Shown here in pieces: positions 1 to 10,030 of a stretch of DNA of 64,000 nt; position 1 is the first letter of the stretch, and each line of letters starts with the position of its first letter. The DNA is taken from the NCBI GenBank assembly GCA_002839705.1, contig PGYO01000001.1, forward strand, positions 124,001 through 188,000. Direction: 5' to 3'. Origin of the DNA: Methanobacteriales archaeon HGW-Methanobacteriales-1 (GTDB lineage: Archaea; Methanobacteriota; Methanobacteria; Methanobacteriales; Methanobacteriaceae). The translations under genes were made by a program, and so were the position numbers. The notes beneath the pieces are model-generated. The model saw nothing but the letters and a program-made list of their open reading frames with translations, was not told the DNA's origin and did not search any database.

Positions 1-44
1 ATAGATGGCCTGCTGTAGGAAGCGCGGCTAGTATAATTGTTTAA
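1..44 (+). CDS. rpl14p: Ribosomal protein uL14, C-terminal end only
   Basis: The frame beginning at base 3 reads WPAVGSAASIIV then stop at 42-44, which matches the usual end of archaeal uL14. uL14 normally stands directly before uL24 in the archaeal spc-type operon, as here. The rest of the gene lies left of the window. Confidence 0.85.
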   Translation, partial: RWPAVGSAASIIV

Positions 45-54
45 TGGTGATTAA

Positions 55-408
55 ATGTCAAAACAACCTAGAAAACAAAGGAAATACATTTACAATGCAC
101 CTTTACATGCACGCCACAAACTAATGAGTGTAACCTTAAGCAAGGATCTTCGAGAAGAATTTGGTCGAAGATCTCTTCCTGTGAGAACTGGGGACACTGT
201 GCAGGTTATGCGCGGCGATTTTAAAGATCACGAAGGAAAAGTGGAAAAAGTAGACCTGAAACACTACCGTGTACGAGTAGAAGGTGCTACTACACAAAAA
301 CCTGACGGAAATCCAGTTTTCTTCCCAATTCACCCATCTAACTTGGTTATTGTGGAAATGGATTTAAAAGACGAAAAAAGAAACAAAATTATGGAAAGGA
401 AGGGATAA
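55..408 (+). CDS. rpl24p: Ribosomal protein uL24 (L24p)
   Basis: Large-subunit protein that binds 23S rRNA early in assembly. The 117-residue product has the basic archaeal N-terminus and a KOW motif (around residues 42-65, [16 protein letters not shown]). GGTGA at 46-50 precedes the ATG. It lies 10 bases after uL14 and 1 base before eS4, so the three are surely one transcript. Confidence 0.97.
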   Translation: MSKQPRKQRKYIYNAPLHARHKLMSVTLSKDLREEFGRRSLPVRTGDTVQVMRGDFKDHEGKVEKVDLKHYRVRVEGATTQKPDGNPVFFPIHPSNLVIVEMDLKDEKRNKIMERKG

Positions 409-409
409 T

Positions 410-1138
410 ATGGCAAAGATGGGATCAAGAAAACATCTTAAGCGTTATAAATCTCCTAAACACTGGCCCATTCATCCAAAAGAAGATAAATGGACAGTTA
501 AACCTGCTGCTGGACCTCACGCAATAGAAAGTTCACTACCTTTATTGATTGTCATTAGGGACATTCTGGGAATTGCTGATAATTCCCGGGAAGCTAAGAG
601 AATCATTAACAATGGTGAGATACTGGTAGATGGTGAAGTAAGGAAGGACTATAAATTCCCTGTTGGTTTCATGGATGTATTACAGATTCCTAAAAATGGT
701 GGAGTCTACAGAGTACTGCCTGATGCAAAGGGAAGATTAATTTTACATCCTATCACACAGGAAAATGTAGAATTTAAATTATGTAAAATTGAAAACAAAA
801 CCACTGTTAAAGACGGTAAAACCCAACTTAACTTACATGATGGCCGGAACTCTATTACTGAGGATCAGCTTTCTGCGGGTGATGTGGTAAAGCTCAAAGT
901 ACCTGAACAAGAAATTTTAGAAGCTATAAAATTCGAAGAAGGTATTATTGGTCTGGTTACTGGTGGTAAACACACGGGTGAGATTGGTAAAATTAAGGAA
1001 ATTAACATTACCAAATCTTCCATGCCTAACACAGTTGTTATGGAAACTGAAAATAATAAAACTTTCCTAACATTAAAAGATTATGTTTTCGTTATTGGAA
1101 AAGACGAACCTGTTATTTCACTTCCTGGAGGAAACTAA
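410..1138 (+). CDS. rps4e: Ribosomal protein eS4 (S4e)
   Basis: Small-subunit protein found in archaea and eukaryotes but not bacteria. The 242 residues are the usual length. An S4-type RNA-binding segment lies near residues 43-105 and a KOW-like stretch ([15 protein letters not shown]) near residue 180. AAGGAAGGGA precedes the ATG inside the uL24 end. The uL5 ATG follows its stop codon with no gap, indicating coupled translation. Confidence 0.97.
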   Translation: MAKMGSRKHLKRYKSPKHWPIHPKEDKWTVKPAAGPHAIESSLPLLIVIRDILGIADNSREAKRIINNGEILVDGEVRKDYKFPVGFMDVLQIPKNGGVYRVLPDAKGRLILHPITQENVEFKLCKIENKTTVKDGKTQLNLHDGRNSITEDQLSAGDVVKLKVPEQEILEAIKFEEGIIGLVTGGKHTGEIGKIKEINITKSSMPNTVVMETENNKTFLTLKDYVFVIGKDEPVISLPGGN

Positions 1139-1645
1139 ATGAACCCAATGGAAGAAGTAATAATAGCCAAAGCCACCATGAATATTGGTGTTGGTGAAGG
1201 TGGAGAACAATTGGTCCGGGCTGAAAAGCTTTTAAATGCTATGACTGGCCAGAATTCTGTTCGAACTTACTCTAAAGTTACTAATCCTGAATTCGGTATA
1301 AGAAAACATCAACCCATAGCTTGCAAAGTAACCTTAAGGGGCGAAAGAGCAGATAAAGCTATTAAAATGATATTAGATGGTATAGGTAACAAACTGAAAT
1401 CAAGACAGTTTGATGCTCAGGGTAATGTTTCATTTGGAATAAATGAACATATTGATATCCCTGGAATGAGGTATGATCCAGATATTGGTATTTTTGGAAT
1501 GAACTTATCAATTACCTTTGAAAAACCAGGATACCGAATCAAAAGAAGGAAAATTCAACGGAAAAAAATCCCAGCTAAACACATGGTAAAAAAAGAAGAA
1601 ACCATGAAATTTATGCAGGAAAAATTCCAGGTTAAGATTGTTTAA
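1139..1645 (+). CDS. rpl5p: Ribosomal protein uL5 (L5p)
   Basis: Large-subunit central protuberance protein that contacts 5S rRNA. The 168 residues open with [20 protein letters not shown], the conserved uL5 entry strand. The ATG at 1139 abuts the eS4 stop. An ATG two codons later (1148) is also possible but has no better ribosome binding site. Confidence 0.96.
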   Translation: MNPMEEVIIAKATMNIGVGEGGEQLVRAEKLLNAMTGQNSVRTYSKVTNPEFGIRKHQPIACKVTLRGERADKAIKMILDGIGNKLKSRQFDAQGNVSFGINEHIDIPGMRYDPDIGIFGMNLSITFEKPGYRIKRRKIQRKKIPAKHMVKKEETMKFMQEKFQVKIV

Positions 1646-1656
1646 GGGTGAGATTT

Positions 1657-1800
1657 ATGCCAAGAAAATACGGAAAGGCATCCAGAAAATGTTCAAGATG
1701 CGGAGATCACTCTGCTCTGGTTAGAAGATACGGGCTCATGTTATGTAGACAGTGCTTCAGAGAACTCGCACCGAAAATCGGATTTAAAAAGTACAACTAG
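1657..1800 (+). CDS. rps14p: Ribosomal protein uS14 (S14p), zinc-binding form
   Basis: A 47-residue small-subunit protein. Four cysteines in two CxxC pairs (C12, C15, C30, C33) form the zinc site of the archaeal and C+ bacterial form. GGGTGA at 1646-1651 precedes ATG 1657, and the stop is TAG at 1798-1800. The length and the position between uL5 and uS8 are standard. Confidence 0.96.
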   Translation: MPRKYGKASRKCSRCGDHSALVRRYGLMLCRQCFRELAPKIGFKKYN

Positions 1801-1821
1801 TACAGGAAAGAGGTGTTTAAT

Positions 1822-2214
1822 GTGACTCTTATGGATCCTCTCGCAAATGCCCTGACTAATATGCGAAACAATGAGTTGCAGGGAAATGGAAAATGTAATA
1901 TTTCCCCTGCTTCTAAATTGATAGGGCGAGTCTTAAGGACTATGCAAAAAGAAGGCTACATTGGTGAATTTGAATATGTAGATGACGGCAAAGCTGGAAA
2001 GTTCATAGTGGACTTAGAAGGTAATATTAACCAATGTGGGGTTGTAAAACCTAGACATGCCGTTAAGAAAGATGAATTTGAAAAATTCGAAAAAAGATAC
2101 TTGCCAGCTAAAAATTTCGGAATAATTATTGTTACCACCCCTCAGGGAATAATGACCCACAAAGAAGCTAAAGAAAAGGGTATTGGTGGCAGATTACTGG
2201 CATATATATATTAG
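1822..2214 (+). CDS. rps8p: Ribosomal protein uS8 (S8p)
   Basis: Small-subunit protein that binds the central domain of 16S rRNA. I place the start at GTG 1822 ([13 protein letters not shown]), because GAGGTG at 1810-1815 sits at normal distance from it and the conserved N-terminus begins there. A GTG at 1813 in the same frame overlaps that binding site and is unlikely. From 1822 the product has 130 residues, the usual length. Confidence 0.95.
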   Translation: MTLMDPLANALTNMRNNELQGNGKCNISPASKLIGRVLRTMQKEGYIGEFEYVDDGKAGKFIVDLEGNINQCGVVKPRHAVKKDEFEKFEKRYLPAKNFGIIIVTTPQGIMTHKEAKEKGIGGRLLAYIY

Positions 2215-2222
2215 GTGATATG

Positions 2223-2756
2223 ATGGTTCTCGCAGCTGTAATTCGGGAAGAAATTGAAGTCCCGGAAGGTGTAAATATTACCCTAAATGATGAGGTAAAT
2301 GTTAATGGGCCTCAAGGAAAACTTTCCAGGAAGTTCATTTACCCAAACATCACCATAAAACAAGAAGAAGATAAAGTAGTCCTGGAAACTCAGTTTCCTA
2401 AAAAACAGGATAAAGCAATGATAGGCACTATCCGTTCACATATCACTAATATGATTCATGGTGTAACTGATGGATTTACTTATCATATGAAAATTGTATA
2501 CGCTCACTTTCCTATGACTGTTAAAGTGACTGGAAATAAGGTCATGATTGAAAACTTCCTTGGGGAAAGATATCCTCGTACTGCTAAAATAGTGGGAAGT
2601 GCAAAAGTCCAAGTAAAAGGTGAAGAAGTAACAATTACGGGCATTAATAAGGAAGATGTGGGTCAAACCATGGCTAATCTGGAACAAGCCACTAAAATTA
2701 AGGGAAGAGATCCCAGGGTTTTCCAGGATGGTATTTACCTTATTAGTAAAGAATAG
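2223..2756 (+). CDS. rpl6p: Ribosomal protein uL6 (L6p)
   Basis: Large-subunit protein near the sarcin-ricin loop. Two ATGs follow each other (2220 and 2223). GGTGA at 2214-2218 leaves only one base before the first but four before the second, and the product MVLAAVIREEIEVPEGV fits the family start, so I choose 2223. It overlaps nothing and follows the uS8 stop by 8 bases. Confidence 0.95.
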   Translation: MVLAAVIREEIEVPEGVNITLNDEVNVNGPQGKLSRKFIYPNITIKQEEDKVVLETQFPKKQDKAMIGTIRSHITNMIHGVTDGFTYHMKIVYAHFPMTVKVTGNKVMIENFLGERYPRTAKIVGSAKVQVKGEEVTITGINKEDVGQTMANLEQATKIKGRDPRVFQDGIYLISKE

Positions 2757-2784
2757 GGCTATTGAAAACTTATCGGTGATTTGA

Positions 2785-3111
2785 ATGAAGAAAAAATTCA
2801 AAAGGCAAGAATATGCCAGATATAAAAAGCTTGGTCAAAAGTGGAGAAGGGCCCGGGGAAAAACCAGTAAAATGAGGAGATATGAAAAGGGTAAACCTGC
2901 CATGCCTACTGTTGGTTATGGATCTCCAAAAGCTACAAGAGGTTTGCATCCTTCTGGTTATCAAGATATTCTTGTTTGTAATGTAAAAGAATTGGAAAAA
3001 TTAGATCCTAGTATTCAAGCAGGAAGAATTAGTTCCACTGTTGGAAAAAGAAAAAAGGAAATGATGTTATTAAAAGCAAAAGAACTTGGCATTAAAATAT
3101 TTAACAAATAA
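2785..3111 (+). CDS. rpl32e: Ribosomal protein eL32 (L32e)
   Basis: Archaeal/eukaryotic large-subunit protein of 108 residues, starting with the basic stretch [20 protein letters not shown]. The conserved segment [12 protein letters not shown] is present. GGTGA at 2774-2778 precedes the ATG. It ends the first uninterrupted part of the operon: the next gene is almost 400 bases away, although eL32 and eL19 are usually adjacent in relatives. Confidence 0.94.
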   Translation: MKKKFKRQEYARYKKLGQKWRRARGKTSKMRRYEKGKPAMPTVGYGSPKATRGLHPSGYQDILVCNVKELEKLDPSIQAGRISSTVGKRKKEMMLLKAKELGIKIFNK

Positions 3112-3508
3112 TGCCCAGTTTTTGAGCTATGTCCATAATTGGAATTTAATATAATTATAAAAATAATTATAAAAATTTAAATAAAATCTTGTAAAATACA
3201 TTGATTATAATTTAAATCATTAATTCAAAATTATAGAATAAATTATTGGACATATGGATTTGGTTAAAGGGAAATTTAAATAATTTCAGTGCATTGAATC
3301 TGTGATTAACATGATTTTTGATAATTATGGTTTCAATGGTACTCATGTTAAAACCAATCCAATGAAATGCGTTGCATTTCATGATAAAGGGTATACTTGA
3401 ATCTAATGGATAATATGTAATTAAATGGATTAATATTAATTATTATATTAATAAATTCATGTTTCAAGTCATTTTATCAGCTCAACGCTGAAAAAGGAGG
3501 TTTCTTAA
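3112..3508 (+). other. 397-base gene-free gap inside the ribosomal operon with inverted repeats
   Basis: No credible open frame is present. TATGTCCATAATT (3128-3140) pairs with AATTATTGGACATA (3241-3254) with one bulged base, spanning about 127 bases. A perfect palindrome ATGAAATGC-GTT-GCATTTCAT lies at 3362-3382, and a small hairpin TCAGC-TCAAC-GCTGA at 3477-3491 directly precedes the AAAGGAGG binding site of eL19. The gap probably holds a second promoter for eL19 onward and possibly a structured RNA. That function is inferred. Confidence 0.5.
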
Positions 3509-3958
3509 ATGAATCTTACTACTCAGAAAAGATTAGCTGCAGATATCCTGAAAGTAGGGGTAAATCGTGTATGGATTGATCCTGAACAAATAGAAGAAGT
3601 TTCACGGGCCATAACCAGGGAAAGCGTGAAGCAGCTAATAGACAACAAGGTAATTAGGGCTAAACCTCAACAAGGTATAAGCAGTTACAGGTCAAAGAAA
3701 ATAGCCCAGCAAAAAAGCAAGGGAAGAAGAAAAGGTAGAGGTAGTATAAAAGGAGCAAAAGGTGCTCGAAGACCCAAGAAAGAAGCTTGGATGACTACCA
3801 TAAGGGCCCTGAGAAAGGACCTTAAACAGATGAGAGACGACCGGGAAATTAATACTACTACGTATCGTAAACTCTACAGAATGGCAAAGGGCGGTGCCTT
3901 CAGAAGTAAATCTTACATGAAAACCTATGCCCGGGATCATGACTTGCTCAGGAAGTAG
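3509..3958 (+). CDS. rpl19e: Ribosomal protein eL19 (L19e)
   Basis: Archaeal/eukaryotic large-subunit protein of 149 residues with the typical start [20 protein letters not shown] and a very basic middle ([20 protein letters not shown]). The strong binding site AAAGGAGG (3493-3500) lies 8 bases before the ATG. It opens the second half of the spc-type block. Confidence 0.96.
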   Translation: MNLTTQKRLAADILKVGVNRVWIDPEQIEEVSRAITRESVKQLIDNKVIRAKPQQGISSYRSKKIAQQKSKGRRKGRGSIKGAKGARRPKKEAWMTTIRALRKDLKQMRDDREINTTTYRKLYRMAKGGAFRSKSYMKTYARDHDLLRK

Positions 3959-3969
3959 GAGGAATTAAG

Positions 3970-4551
3970 TTGGCACACGGATCAAGATATAAAGTAGCAT
4001 TTAGAAGAAGAAGAGAAGGAAAAACTGATTATCATGCCAGATTAAGATTAATCGATCTTGACAAGTCAAGACTGGTTGTCAGAATTTCAAATAATCACGT
4101 TATTGCTCAAATAATCAATGTGGCAGAATCTGGTGATGAGACTGTTGTTTCAGCTCATTCCAAAGAACTACAAAGATTAGGATGGTTGGCTGGAACTAAA
4201 AATACTTCAGCAGCTTATTTAACCGGTTACTTATGTGCTAAAAAAGCTTTAAGTAACGGTGTTGAAGCAGCTGTTTTAGATATTGGTTTAAAACCAGCAA
4301 TCAAAGGCTCAAAAGTTTTTGCAGCTCTTAAAGGTGCATCTGATGCAGGTTTACATGTTCCTCATGGGGAATCTATTCTCCCTGATGAGAGCAGAATAAC
4401 CGGTGAACACATAGCGGAATATGCTAAGTCTTTAGATGAAGAAGAGCTCAAGAAAAAGTTCTCCCAATATTTAGATAAAGGACTTTCACCAGTTGATTTA
4501 CCTGATCACTTTGAAGATATGAAGAAAAAGATTGACGAGGCTGAGGTATAA
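3970..4551 (+). CDS. rpl18p: Ribosomal protein uL18 (L18p)
   Basis: 5S rRNA-binding large-subunit protein, 193 residues (the long archaeal form). It begins at TTG 3970 ([20 protein letters not shown]), preceded by AGGAGGAA that overlaps the end of eL19. No in-frame ATG lies nearby, so TTG is the start. Confidence 0.96.
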   Translation: MAHGSRYKVAFRRRREGKTDYHARLRLIDLDKSRLVVRISNNHVIAQIINVAESGDETVVSAHSKELQRLGWLAGTKNTSAAYLTGYLCAKKALSNGVEAAVLDIGLKPAIKGSKVFAALKGASDAGLHVPHGESILPDESRITGEHIAEYAKSLDEEELKKKFSQYLDKGLSPVDLPDHFEDMKKKIDEAEV

Positions 4552-4553
4552 TC

Positions 4554-5198
4554 ATGAACTATAACAAAGAAGAGTGGGAGCCTAAAACTAATTTAGGACG
4601 CTTAGTTAAGGAAGGAGTAATTACTGATATCGACGAGATATTTGAAAAAGGACTTCCTATAATGGAGCTAGAAATCGTAGATAAGCTTCTCCCAGATCTA
4701 GAAGAAGAAGTTATGGATGTTAACCTGGTTCAAAGGATGCATAAATCCGGAAGAAAAGTTAACTTCCGAGTTATCGTAGCTGTTGGAAATAAAGACGGTT
4801 ATGTTGGATTAGGTCAAGGTAAAGCTAGAGAAGTTGGACCTGCTATCAGAAAAGCTGTTGATGACGCTAAATATAACATAATTAAAGTTAGAAGAGGCTG
4901 CGGAGACTGGGGTTGTGTTTGTGGAAGAGAACACACAGTTCCATTCAAAGTGTCTGGAAAAAGCGGAAGTGTCAGGGTTACTATAATGCCTGCTCCTGGA
5001 GGAGTAGGACTGGCTATAGGAAATGTTGGAAAAACCATCATGAAACTTGCTGGAATAGATGATCTATGGTCCCAAACCAGCGGTCAAACCCAGACTACAG
5101 TTAACTTTGCCAGTGCAACCTTTGATGCATTAAAACAGTTGAGCAGAGTCAAAGCCCAGAAAAAAGATTTAAAAAATCTGGGTGTTTGTACCAGCTAA
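4554..5198 (+). CDS. rps5p: Ribosomal protein uS5 (S5p)
   Basis: Small-subunit accuracy protein near the mRNA entry site. The 214 residues carry the S5 double-stranded RNA-binding segment ([20 protein letters not shown]) and the C-terminal fold with [12 protein letters not shown]. It starts 2 bases after the uL18 stop. The cysteine-containing loop CGDWGCVCG is typical of the archaeal protein. Confidence 0.97.
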   Translation: MNYNKEEWEPKTNLGRLVKEGVITDIDEIFEKGLPIMELEIVDKLLPDLEEEVMDVNLVQRMHKSGRKVNFRVIVAVGNKDGYVGLGQGKAREVGPAIRKAVDDAKYNIIKVRRGCGDWGCVCGREHTVPFKVSGKSGSVRVTIMPAPGGVGLAIGNVGKTIMKLAGIDDLWSQTSGQTQTTVNFASATFDALKQLSRVKAQKKDLKNLGVCTS

Positions 5199-5219
5199 TA
5201 ACAGTTAAATGGTGATAAT

Positions 5220-5678
5220 ATGCTAGCAGTAGTAAGGGTAAGAGGTACTGTCGGTGTCAAAAAAGACATCGCAGCTACCATGGATATGTTAAGACTCACC
5301 AGGATTAATCACGCCGTTCTAATCAATGAAAACCCAAGTTACAAGGGAATGCTCTTGAAATCTAAGGATTATATAACTTGGGGTGAAATTGATCTAGAAA
5401 CTTTAACTCAACTCATTACAAAAAGAGGACGAGTTGCTGGTGGAGACAAAATCACTGATGAATATATAAAGGAAAATACTGAATATTCTTCTATTGAAGA
5501 ATTTGCTAAGGCAGTTCTCGAATCTGAAATAACATTAGAGGATGCTAATATAAAGCAAGTATTCAGATTACACCCTCCAAGAAAAGGATACGAAGGCGTT
5601 AAAACTGCTTTCCAAGAAGGTGGAAGTCTAGGATACAGAAAAGAAGAAATTAGGGCACTCATCAAAAAGATGGTGTAA
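5220..5678 (+). CDS. rpl30p: Ribosomal protein uL30 (L30p)
   Basis: Large-subunit protein in its long archaeal form (152 residues; bacterial uL30 has about 60). The N-terminal strand [17 protein letters not shown] and the C-terminal [14 protein letters not shown] are family features. GGTGA at 5212-5216 precedes the ATG. Confidence 0.96.
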   Translation: MLAVVRVRGTVGVKKDIAATMDMLRLTRINHAVLINENPSYKGMLLKSKDYITWGEIDLETLTQLITKRGRVAGGDKITDEYIKENTEYSSIEEFAKAVLESEITLEDANIKQVFRLHPPRKGYEGVKTAFQEGGSLGYRKEEIRALIKKMV

Positions 5679-5790
5679 TCCTAATTTATTATATTCAATC
5701 AATTAATCCAAATCCTGAAAATAGAAATTTTAATAGAATATTTATTATTATTAAAATTTCAATTTAATTAAAGTCCAGGAGAATTTTAAA

Positions 5791-6228
5791 ATGATTAGAA
5801 CTAAACGGAAAATAAACAAAATGAGAGGGTCCCGAACCATTGGTGGTGGCTGTTCTAAGAAACGAAGAGGAGCAGGTCACCGTGGTGGAAGAGGTATGGC
5901 TGGAAGCCACAAACACCGTTGGACTTGGATTGTAAAGTACGATCCAAAACACTTTGGAAAATATGGTTTCAAAAGACCTCAAAAATCAGTAAAAGATGTT
6001 ATCCCTGTAAATTTAAGTTACTTGGATGAAAAATCAGAGCAATTACTTGAACAAGGATTGGCCAAAAAAGAGAATGATGTCATTGTAATTGATGTCACTG
6101 ATCTTGGATACAACAAAGTATTAGGCCAAGGAAAAATTACTAAAGCTCTTTTAGTAAAATCCCCTGAATTCTCTGGATTAGCTGAAAAGAAAATCCAGGA
6201 AGCTGGTGGAGAATCAGTAACTCTCTAA
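5791..6228 (+). CDS. rpl15p: Ribosomal protein uL15 (L15p)
   Basis: Large-subunit protein, 145 residues. The glycine- and arginine-rich N-terminus (RKINKMRGSRTIGGGCSKKR, then GAGHRGGRGMAGSHKH) is diagnostic. AGGAG at 5777-5781 precedes the ATG. A 112-base AT-rich gap separates it from uL30, with no sign of a gene. Confidence 0.96.
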   Translation: MIRTKRKINKMRGSRTIGGGCSKKRRGAGHRGGRGMAGSHKHRWTWIVKYDPKHFGKYGFKRPQKSVKDVIPVNLSYLDEKSEQLLEQGLAKKENDVIVIDVTDLGYNKVLGQGKITKALLVKSPEFSGLAEKKIQEAGGESVTL

Positions 6229-6278
6229 TTTTTTATTTATTTATTTTTAGTAAAATTTTTATTAAGGAGTGAATCTAA

Positions 6279-7622
6279 TTGATAGAGAAACTACAGCCGA
6301 TTTTTTCTATTTTACCCCAGGTAAAAAACCCAGAACACCGCATTTCATTTAAGGAAAAACTGAAATGGACCGCAATAATACTGGTATTATATTTTATACT
6401 CACTCAAGTCCCATTATATGGATTAAGTCCTCTTGCTGTTGATCAATTTGCTCAATTGAGAGCAGTTGTGGCAGGTAGTTTTGGATCCATTTTGACTCTG
6501 GGTATAGGACCTATTGTATCAGCATCTATTGTGTTGCAGTTGCTTGTAGGTGGTAAAATCTTAAATCTGGACCTTTCCCAGCATGAAGATAAGGCTTTGT
6601 TTCAAGGAGCTCAAAAACTTCTGGCTATCATATTTACACTTTTTGAAGCTATGGTTATGGTATTAACTGGAGCGATAGCAGCTATAGGTCCACAATATAT
6701 CTGGATTCTTATATTGCAAATGACTATTGGGGGGATTTTAATAATCTTTCTAGATGAAGTTGTTTCCAAATGGGGATTTGGAAGTGGAGTTGGTCTTTTC
6801 ATTGCAGCGGGTGTATCCCAAGAAATTATTGTAGGATCTTTTAATGTACTTTCTTCACCAACACAACCTGGTGTTCCTGCGGGAAAAATACCTGCATTCA
6901 TATACTCATTGACCACTGGAACTCCGTCATTTGACTATTTACTTCCAGTATTTGCAGTTATTATAGTATTTTTGGTAGTAGTATATGCTGAAAGTATGAG
7001 AATAGAAATCCCATTATCTTCTGGTAGAGTTAAGGGAGCCAGAGGAAAATACCCTTTAAGATTTATATATGCTAGTAATATGCCTGTTATTTTGGCCAGT
7101 GCATTATTACTCAATGTGCAGCTATTTGCCAACATTTTCCAGAAAATTGGATACCCTATTTTAGGAACTATATCCAATGGACAAGCGGTCAGTGGTCTGG
7201 CTTATTTATTAACTCCTCCACGTAGTTTGGATATGCTAATAACCGAGCCGTTACATGTTTTAGTTTATGGTATAGTGTTTATAGCAATATGTATATTGTT
7301 TGCAGTACTTTGGGTGGAATTAAGTAATATCGGACCTAAAGCCGTTGCTAAACAACTTCATCAAATGGGAATGCAGATTCCTGGTTTTAGAAGCAGTAGA
7401 AGGCAGTTTGAAAAGATTTTACAGAAATACATACCTGCTATAACTGTACTGGGTGGTGCATTTGTAGGTCTTCTTGCCTTTGGAGCAGACCTTACCGGAG
7501 CTTTAGGTGGAGGTACTGGTGTGCTACTTACTGTGGGAATTGTTTACCGATTGTATGAAGAGATTGCACAGGAACAACTCATGGATATGCACCCTATGTT
7601 AAGAAAATTCTTAGGAGACTAA
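6279..7622 (+). CDS. secY: Protein translocase channel subunit SecY
   Basis: Central pore of the Sec translocon in the cytoplasmic membrane, moving and inserting unfolded proteins. The 447 residues have about ten hydrophobic helices. Family features include the plug-region stretch AGSFGSILTLGIGPIVSASI and the cytoplasmic loop ESMRIEIPLSSGRVKGARGK. The start is TTG 6279 (MIEKLQPIF), preceded by AAGGAGTGA. Its position after uL15 is the universal one. Confidence 0.97.
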   Translation: MIEKLQPIFSILPQVKNPEHRISFKEKLKWTAIILVLYFILTQVPLYGLSPLAVDQFAQLRAVVAGSFGSILTLGIGPIVSASIVLQLLVGGKILNLDLSQHEDKALFQGAQKLLAIIFTLFEAMVMVLTGAIAAIGPQYIWILILQMTIGGILIIFLDEVVSKWGFGSGVGLFIAAGVSQEIIVGSFNVLSSPTQPGVPAGKIPAFIYSLTTGTPSFDYLLPVFAVIIVFLVVVYAESMRIEIPLSSGRVKGARGKYPLRFIYASNMPVILASALLLNVQLFANIFQKIGYPILGTISNGQAVSGLAYLLTPPRSLDMLITEPLHVLVYGIVFIAICILFAVLWVELSNIGPKAVAKQLHQMGMQIPGFRSSRRQFEKILQKYIPAITVLGGAFVGLLAFGADLTGALGGGTGVLLTVGIVYRLYEEIAQEQLMDMHPMLRKFLGD

Positions 7623-7655
7623 CCTTATTGAGTTAACTTATTAGGAGTTATGTAA

Positions 7656-8213
7656 ATGAAAGTAGTTGTTATTGCAGGAATTCCTGGATCTGGAAGTACT
7701 ACGATTTTGGAACATGCATTAGAGAACCTTGATTATATAAATATTAATTATGGGGATGCAATGCTACAGATTGCTCAGGCAAAGGGGATTGTGGAAGATA
7801 GAGATGAATTGAGAATGCTTTCCCCGGATGTACAAAAAGAGATTCAAAAAAGTGCAGCAAAAAGTATAAGAGAAAGGTCAAAGCAAAATAACATAATCGT
7901 GGATACGCATTGCACTATTAAAACACCTGCTGGTTTTTTACCAGGGCTTCCAAAATGGGTTTTAGAAGAGCTCCAACCAGATATTTTCGTGTTAATAGAA
8001 GCAGATGCTGACGAGATTTTACTAAGAAGAATTAGTGATACTACTCGTACGCGAGACATGGAAATGTTAAAGGATATCAACCTTCACCAAGAAATGAATA
8101 GATCCGTTTCCATGGCCTATGCAGCACTTACTGGTGCAACAGTGAAAATAATTGAAAACCATAATGACCAACTGGATAATTCCGTTGCTAATATGGTGGA
8201 AACTTTAAAATAA
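7656..8213 (+). CDS. adkA: Archaeal adenylate kinase
   Basis: Converts ATP + AMP to 2 ADP. The 185-residue product has the P-loop GIPGSGST (residues 8-15) and the archaeal AdkA layout rather than the bacterial one. TTAGGAGTT precedes the ATG. It follows secY by 33 bases, the same arrangement as in other methanogens. Confidence 0.94.
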   Translation: MKVVVIAGIPGSGSTTILEHALENLDYININYGDAMLQIAQAKGIVEDRDELRMLSPDVQKEIQKSAAKSIRERSKQNNIIVDTHCTIKTPAGFLPGLPKWVLEELQPDIFVLIEADADEILLRRISDTTRTRDMEMLKDINLHQEMNRSVSMAYAALTGATVKIIENHNDQLDNSVANMVETLK

Positions 8214-8305
8214 TGAGATTAAATAAAATAATTGAATTAATTAAAACTTATCTAATATAACTAAAAAAGTCATCTACTATGATTTCTTAAAAAGAGGAAA
8301 TAAAA

Positions 8306-8887
8306 ATGGTTTTTGAAAATGTGATTCAAGGAATTTATGGTGTTCTTAATTCGATTTTTTCACCAATTATTGCTATGGATCCAAATCCACATAACCCCCT
8401 ATTCACAATTTTTCTGATTTCCACATTTGTGGCCTTTGTTATAACTCTGGCTAACAAATTATTGGTTGATCAAGATAAATTAGAATCAATAAAAAAAGAA
8501 ATGCAAGAATTCCAACAGGAAATGAGGGAAGTTCAGAAATCTGGCGACTCTAAATCCATGGAAAAAATGCAAAAGCAACAGATGGAAATGATGGGAAAAC
8601 AAAAAGACATGATGACCATGTCCTTTAAACCAATGATTGTAACTATGGTTCCCATTCTTATTGTATTCTGGTGGATGGCTCAACAGCCCCAAATTTCACA
8701 CACTGTAGTAGAACTTCCTCAAATAGCATATTATGTGTTGTTAGTTCCTATTTGGCACATGTTTTATCATACCGCAGCCACTACTCCTCAGGGCCCATAT
8801 ATTGAATGGTTAGGATGGTATATATTATGTTCATTTGCCATGTCGCAAATATTCCGTAAGTTCATGGGCTTAAAAGGAGGAATGTAA
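8306..8887 (+). CDS. EMC3/TMCO1-like membrane insertase (DUF106)
   Basis: 193 residues with a hydrophobic helix at about 31-50, a Met/Gln/Lys-rich coiled coil at about 55-103, then further helices (about 110-128 and 140-185). This is the layout of archaeal DUF106 proteins, members of the Oxa1/YidC/Get1/EMC3 superfamily thought to insert membrane proteins. Its place next to secY supports a role in membrane protein insertion. The family assignment comes from pattern and context, not a database search. Confidence 0.85.
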   Translation: MVFENVIQGIYGVLNSIFSPIIAMDPNPHNPLFTIFLISTFVAFVITLANKLLVDQDKLESIKKEMQEFQQEMREVQKSGDSKSMEKMQKQQMEMMGKQKDMMTMSFKPMIVTMVPILIVFWWMAQQPQISHTVVELPQIAYYVLLVPIWHMFYHTAATTPQGPYIEWLGWYILCSFAMSQIFRKFMGLKGGM

Positions 8888-9006
8888 TTTTCTAATGAAA
8901 TATTTTAAATTTATTAATTAATCTATTAATTTAAATTATTTTTAAATCTGAAATATTACTCATAATTATATTTTCATATGATAAATTAATATTTAGGAGA
9001 GATTAA

Positions 9007-9273
9007 ATGCCAGCAAATAGATTTAGATCCAGATCATACAAGAGGACTTTTAAAAGGACTCCTGGTGGAAAAACAGTTTTAAGATACAAAAAGAAAAAAC
9101 CCAGCAAGCACGTTTGTGGTGAGTGTGGGAAGTTACTTCATGGTGTCCCTCGAGGACGACCATATGAGATAAAAAAATTAGCAAAGACTAAAAAACGACC
9201 TAACCGACCTTACGGTGGATATTTATGTTCTGAATGTTCTCGTAAACTCTTTAAAACAGAGGCAAGGTCCTAA
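9007..9273 (+). CDS. rpl34e: Ribosomal protein eL34 (L34e)
   Basis: Archaeal/eukaryotic large-subunit protein of 88 residues. Two cysteine pairs (CGEC and CSEC) suggest a bound zinc. TAGGAGAGATTAA precedes ATG 9007. Its last base is the first base of the cytidylate kinase start (TAATG overlap), so the two are translationally coupled. Confidence 0.95.
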   Translation: MPANRFRSRSYKRTFKRTPGGKTVLRYKKKKPSKHVCGECGKLLHGVPRGRPYEIKKLAKTKKRPNRPYGGYLCSECSRKLFKTEARS

Positions 9274-9791
9274 TGATCATAACAATCGGTGGTTTAGCAG
9301 GCACTGGTACAACCACTGCTGCTAAAATACTGTCTGAAAATTTAGACATTCCTTTTGTCTCTGCAGGAGATATTTTCCGGCAGATGGCAGCTGAAAAAGG
9401 AATGGATGTATTGGAATTCAGTAAACTTGCCGAAGATGACATAAATATTGACACTGAAATTGATCATAGACAGGCTGAAATGGCTAAAAAGTCAAAAGAT
9501 CTGATTGTTGAAGGAAGACTTTCTGCATACTTTGTGGATGCCGATGTAAAGGTGTGGATGATAGCTCCTTTTGATGTACGTTCTGAAAGAATTAGTCAAA
9601 GGGAATCCAAATCTGTAGAAATCGTAAAGAAAGAAATTCGAATACGTGAAGATAGTGAAGCTCTCAGATATGAAGAGATTCATAATATTGACATTAACAA
9701 TTTAGACGTATATGATTTAATCTTGAATACTAATAGTTTTCAAGCTAATAGCGTCGCCGAGATAATAGCAAAAGTTACAAAGGTGATTTAA
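9273..9791 (+). CDS. cmk: Cytidylate kinase
   Basis: Phosphorylates CMP/dCMP to the diphosphate. The 172-residue product has the P-loop GGLAGTGTTT (residues 5-14) and the short archaeal length. The start overlaps the eL34 stop by one base. It sits between eL34 and eL14, a common archaeal arrangement. Confidence 0.93.
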   Translation: MIITIGGLAGTGTTTAAKILSENLDIPFVSAGDIFRQMAAEKGMDVLEFSKLAEDDINIDTEIDHRQAEMAKKSKDLIVEGRLSAYFVDADVKVWMIAPFDVRSERISQRESKSVEIVKKEIRIREDSEALRYEEIHNIDINNLDVYDLILNTNSFQANSVAEIIAKVTKVI

Positions 9792-9792
9792 T

Positions 9793-10020
9793 ATGCCAGC
9801 AATAGAAGTAGGAAGAGTATGTATTAAAACCGCAGGCAGAGAAGCCGGCGAAAAATGTGTAGTTGTAGATATAGTTGATGAAAAATTCGTAGAAGTTGTA
9901 GGAGTTTCTGTAAAAAACCGCAGATGCAACATACAACACTTGGAACCTGTAGACCAAGTATTAGAAATTAAATCAGAAGATCCTGAAGAGATCAAAAAAG
10001 AGCTAGAAGCTCTTGAATAA
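9793..10020 (+). CDS. rpl14e: Ribosomal protein eL14 (L14e)
   Basis: Small archaeal large-subunit protein, 75 residues, with a KOW-like fold beginning MPAIEVGRVCIKTAGREAGE. AAAGGTGA upstream overlaps the end of cmk, whose stop is one base before this ATG. The C-terminus ends in an acidic helix (EDPEEIKKELEALE). Confidence 0.94.
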   Translation: MPAIEVGRVCIKTAGREAGEKCVVVDIVDEKFVEVVGVSVKNRRCNIQHLEPVDQVLEIKSEDPEEIKKELEALE

Positions 10021-10030
10021 ATGATCTTTT

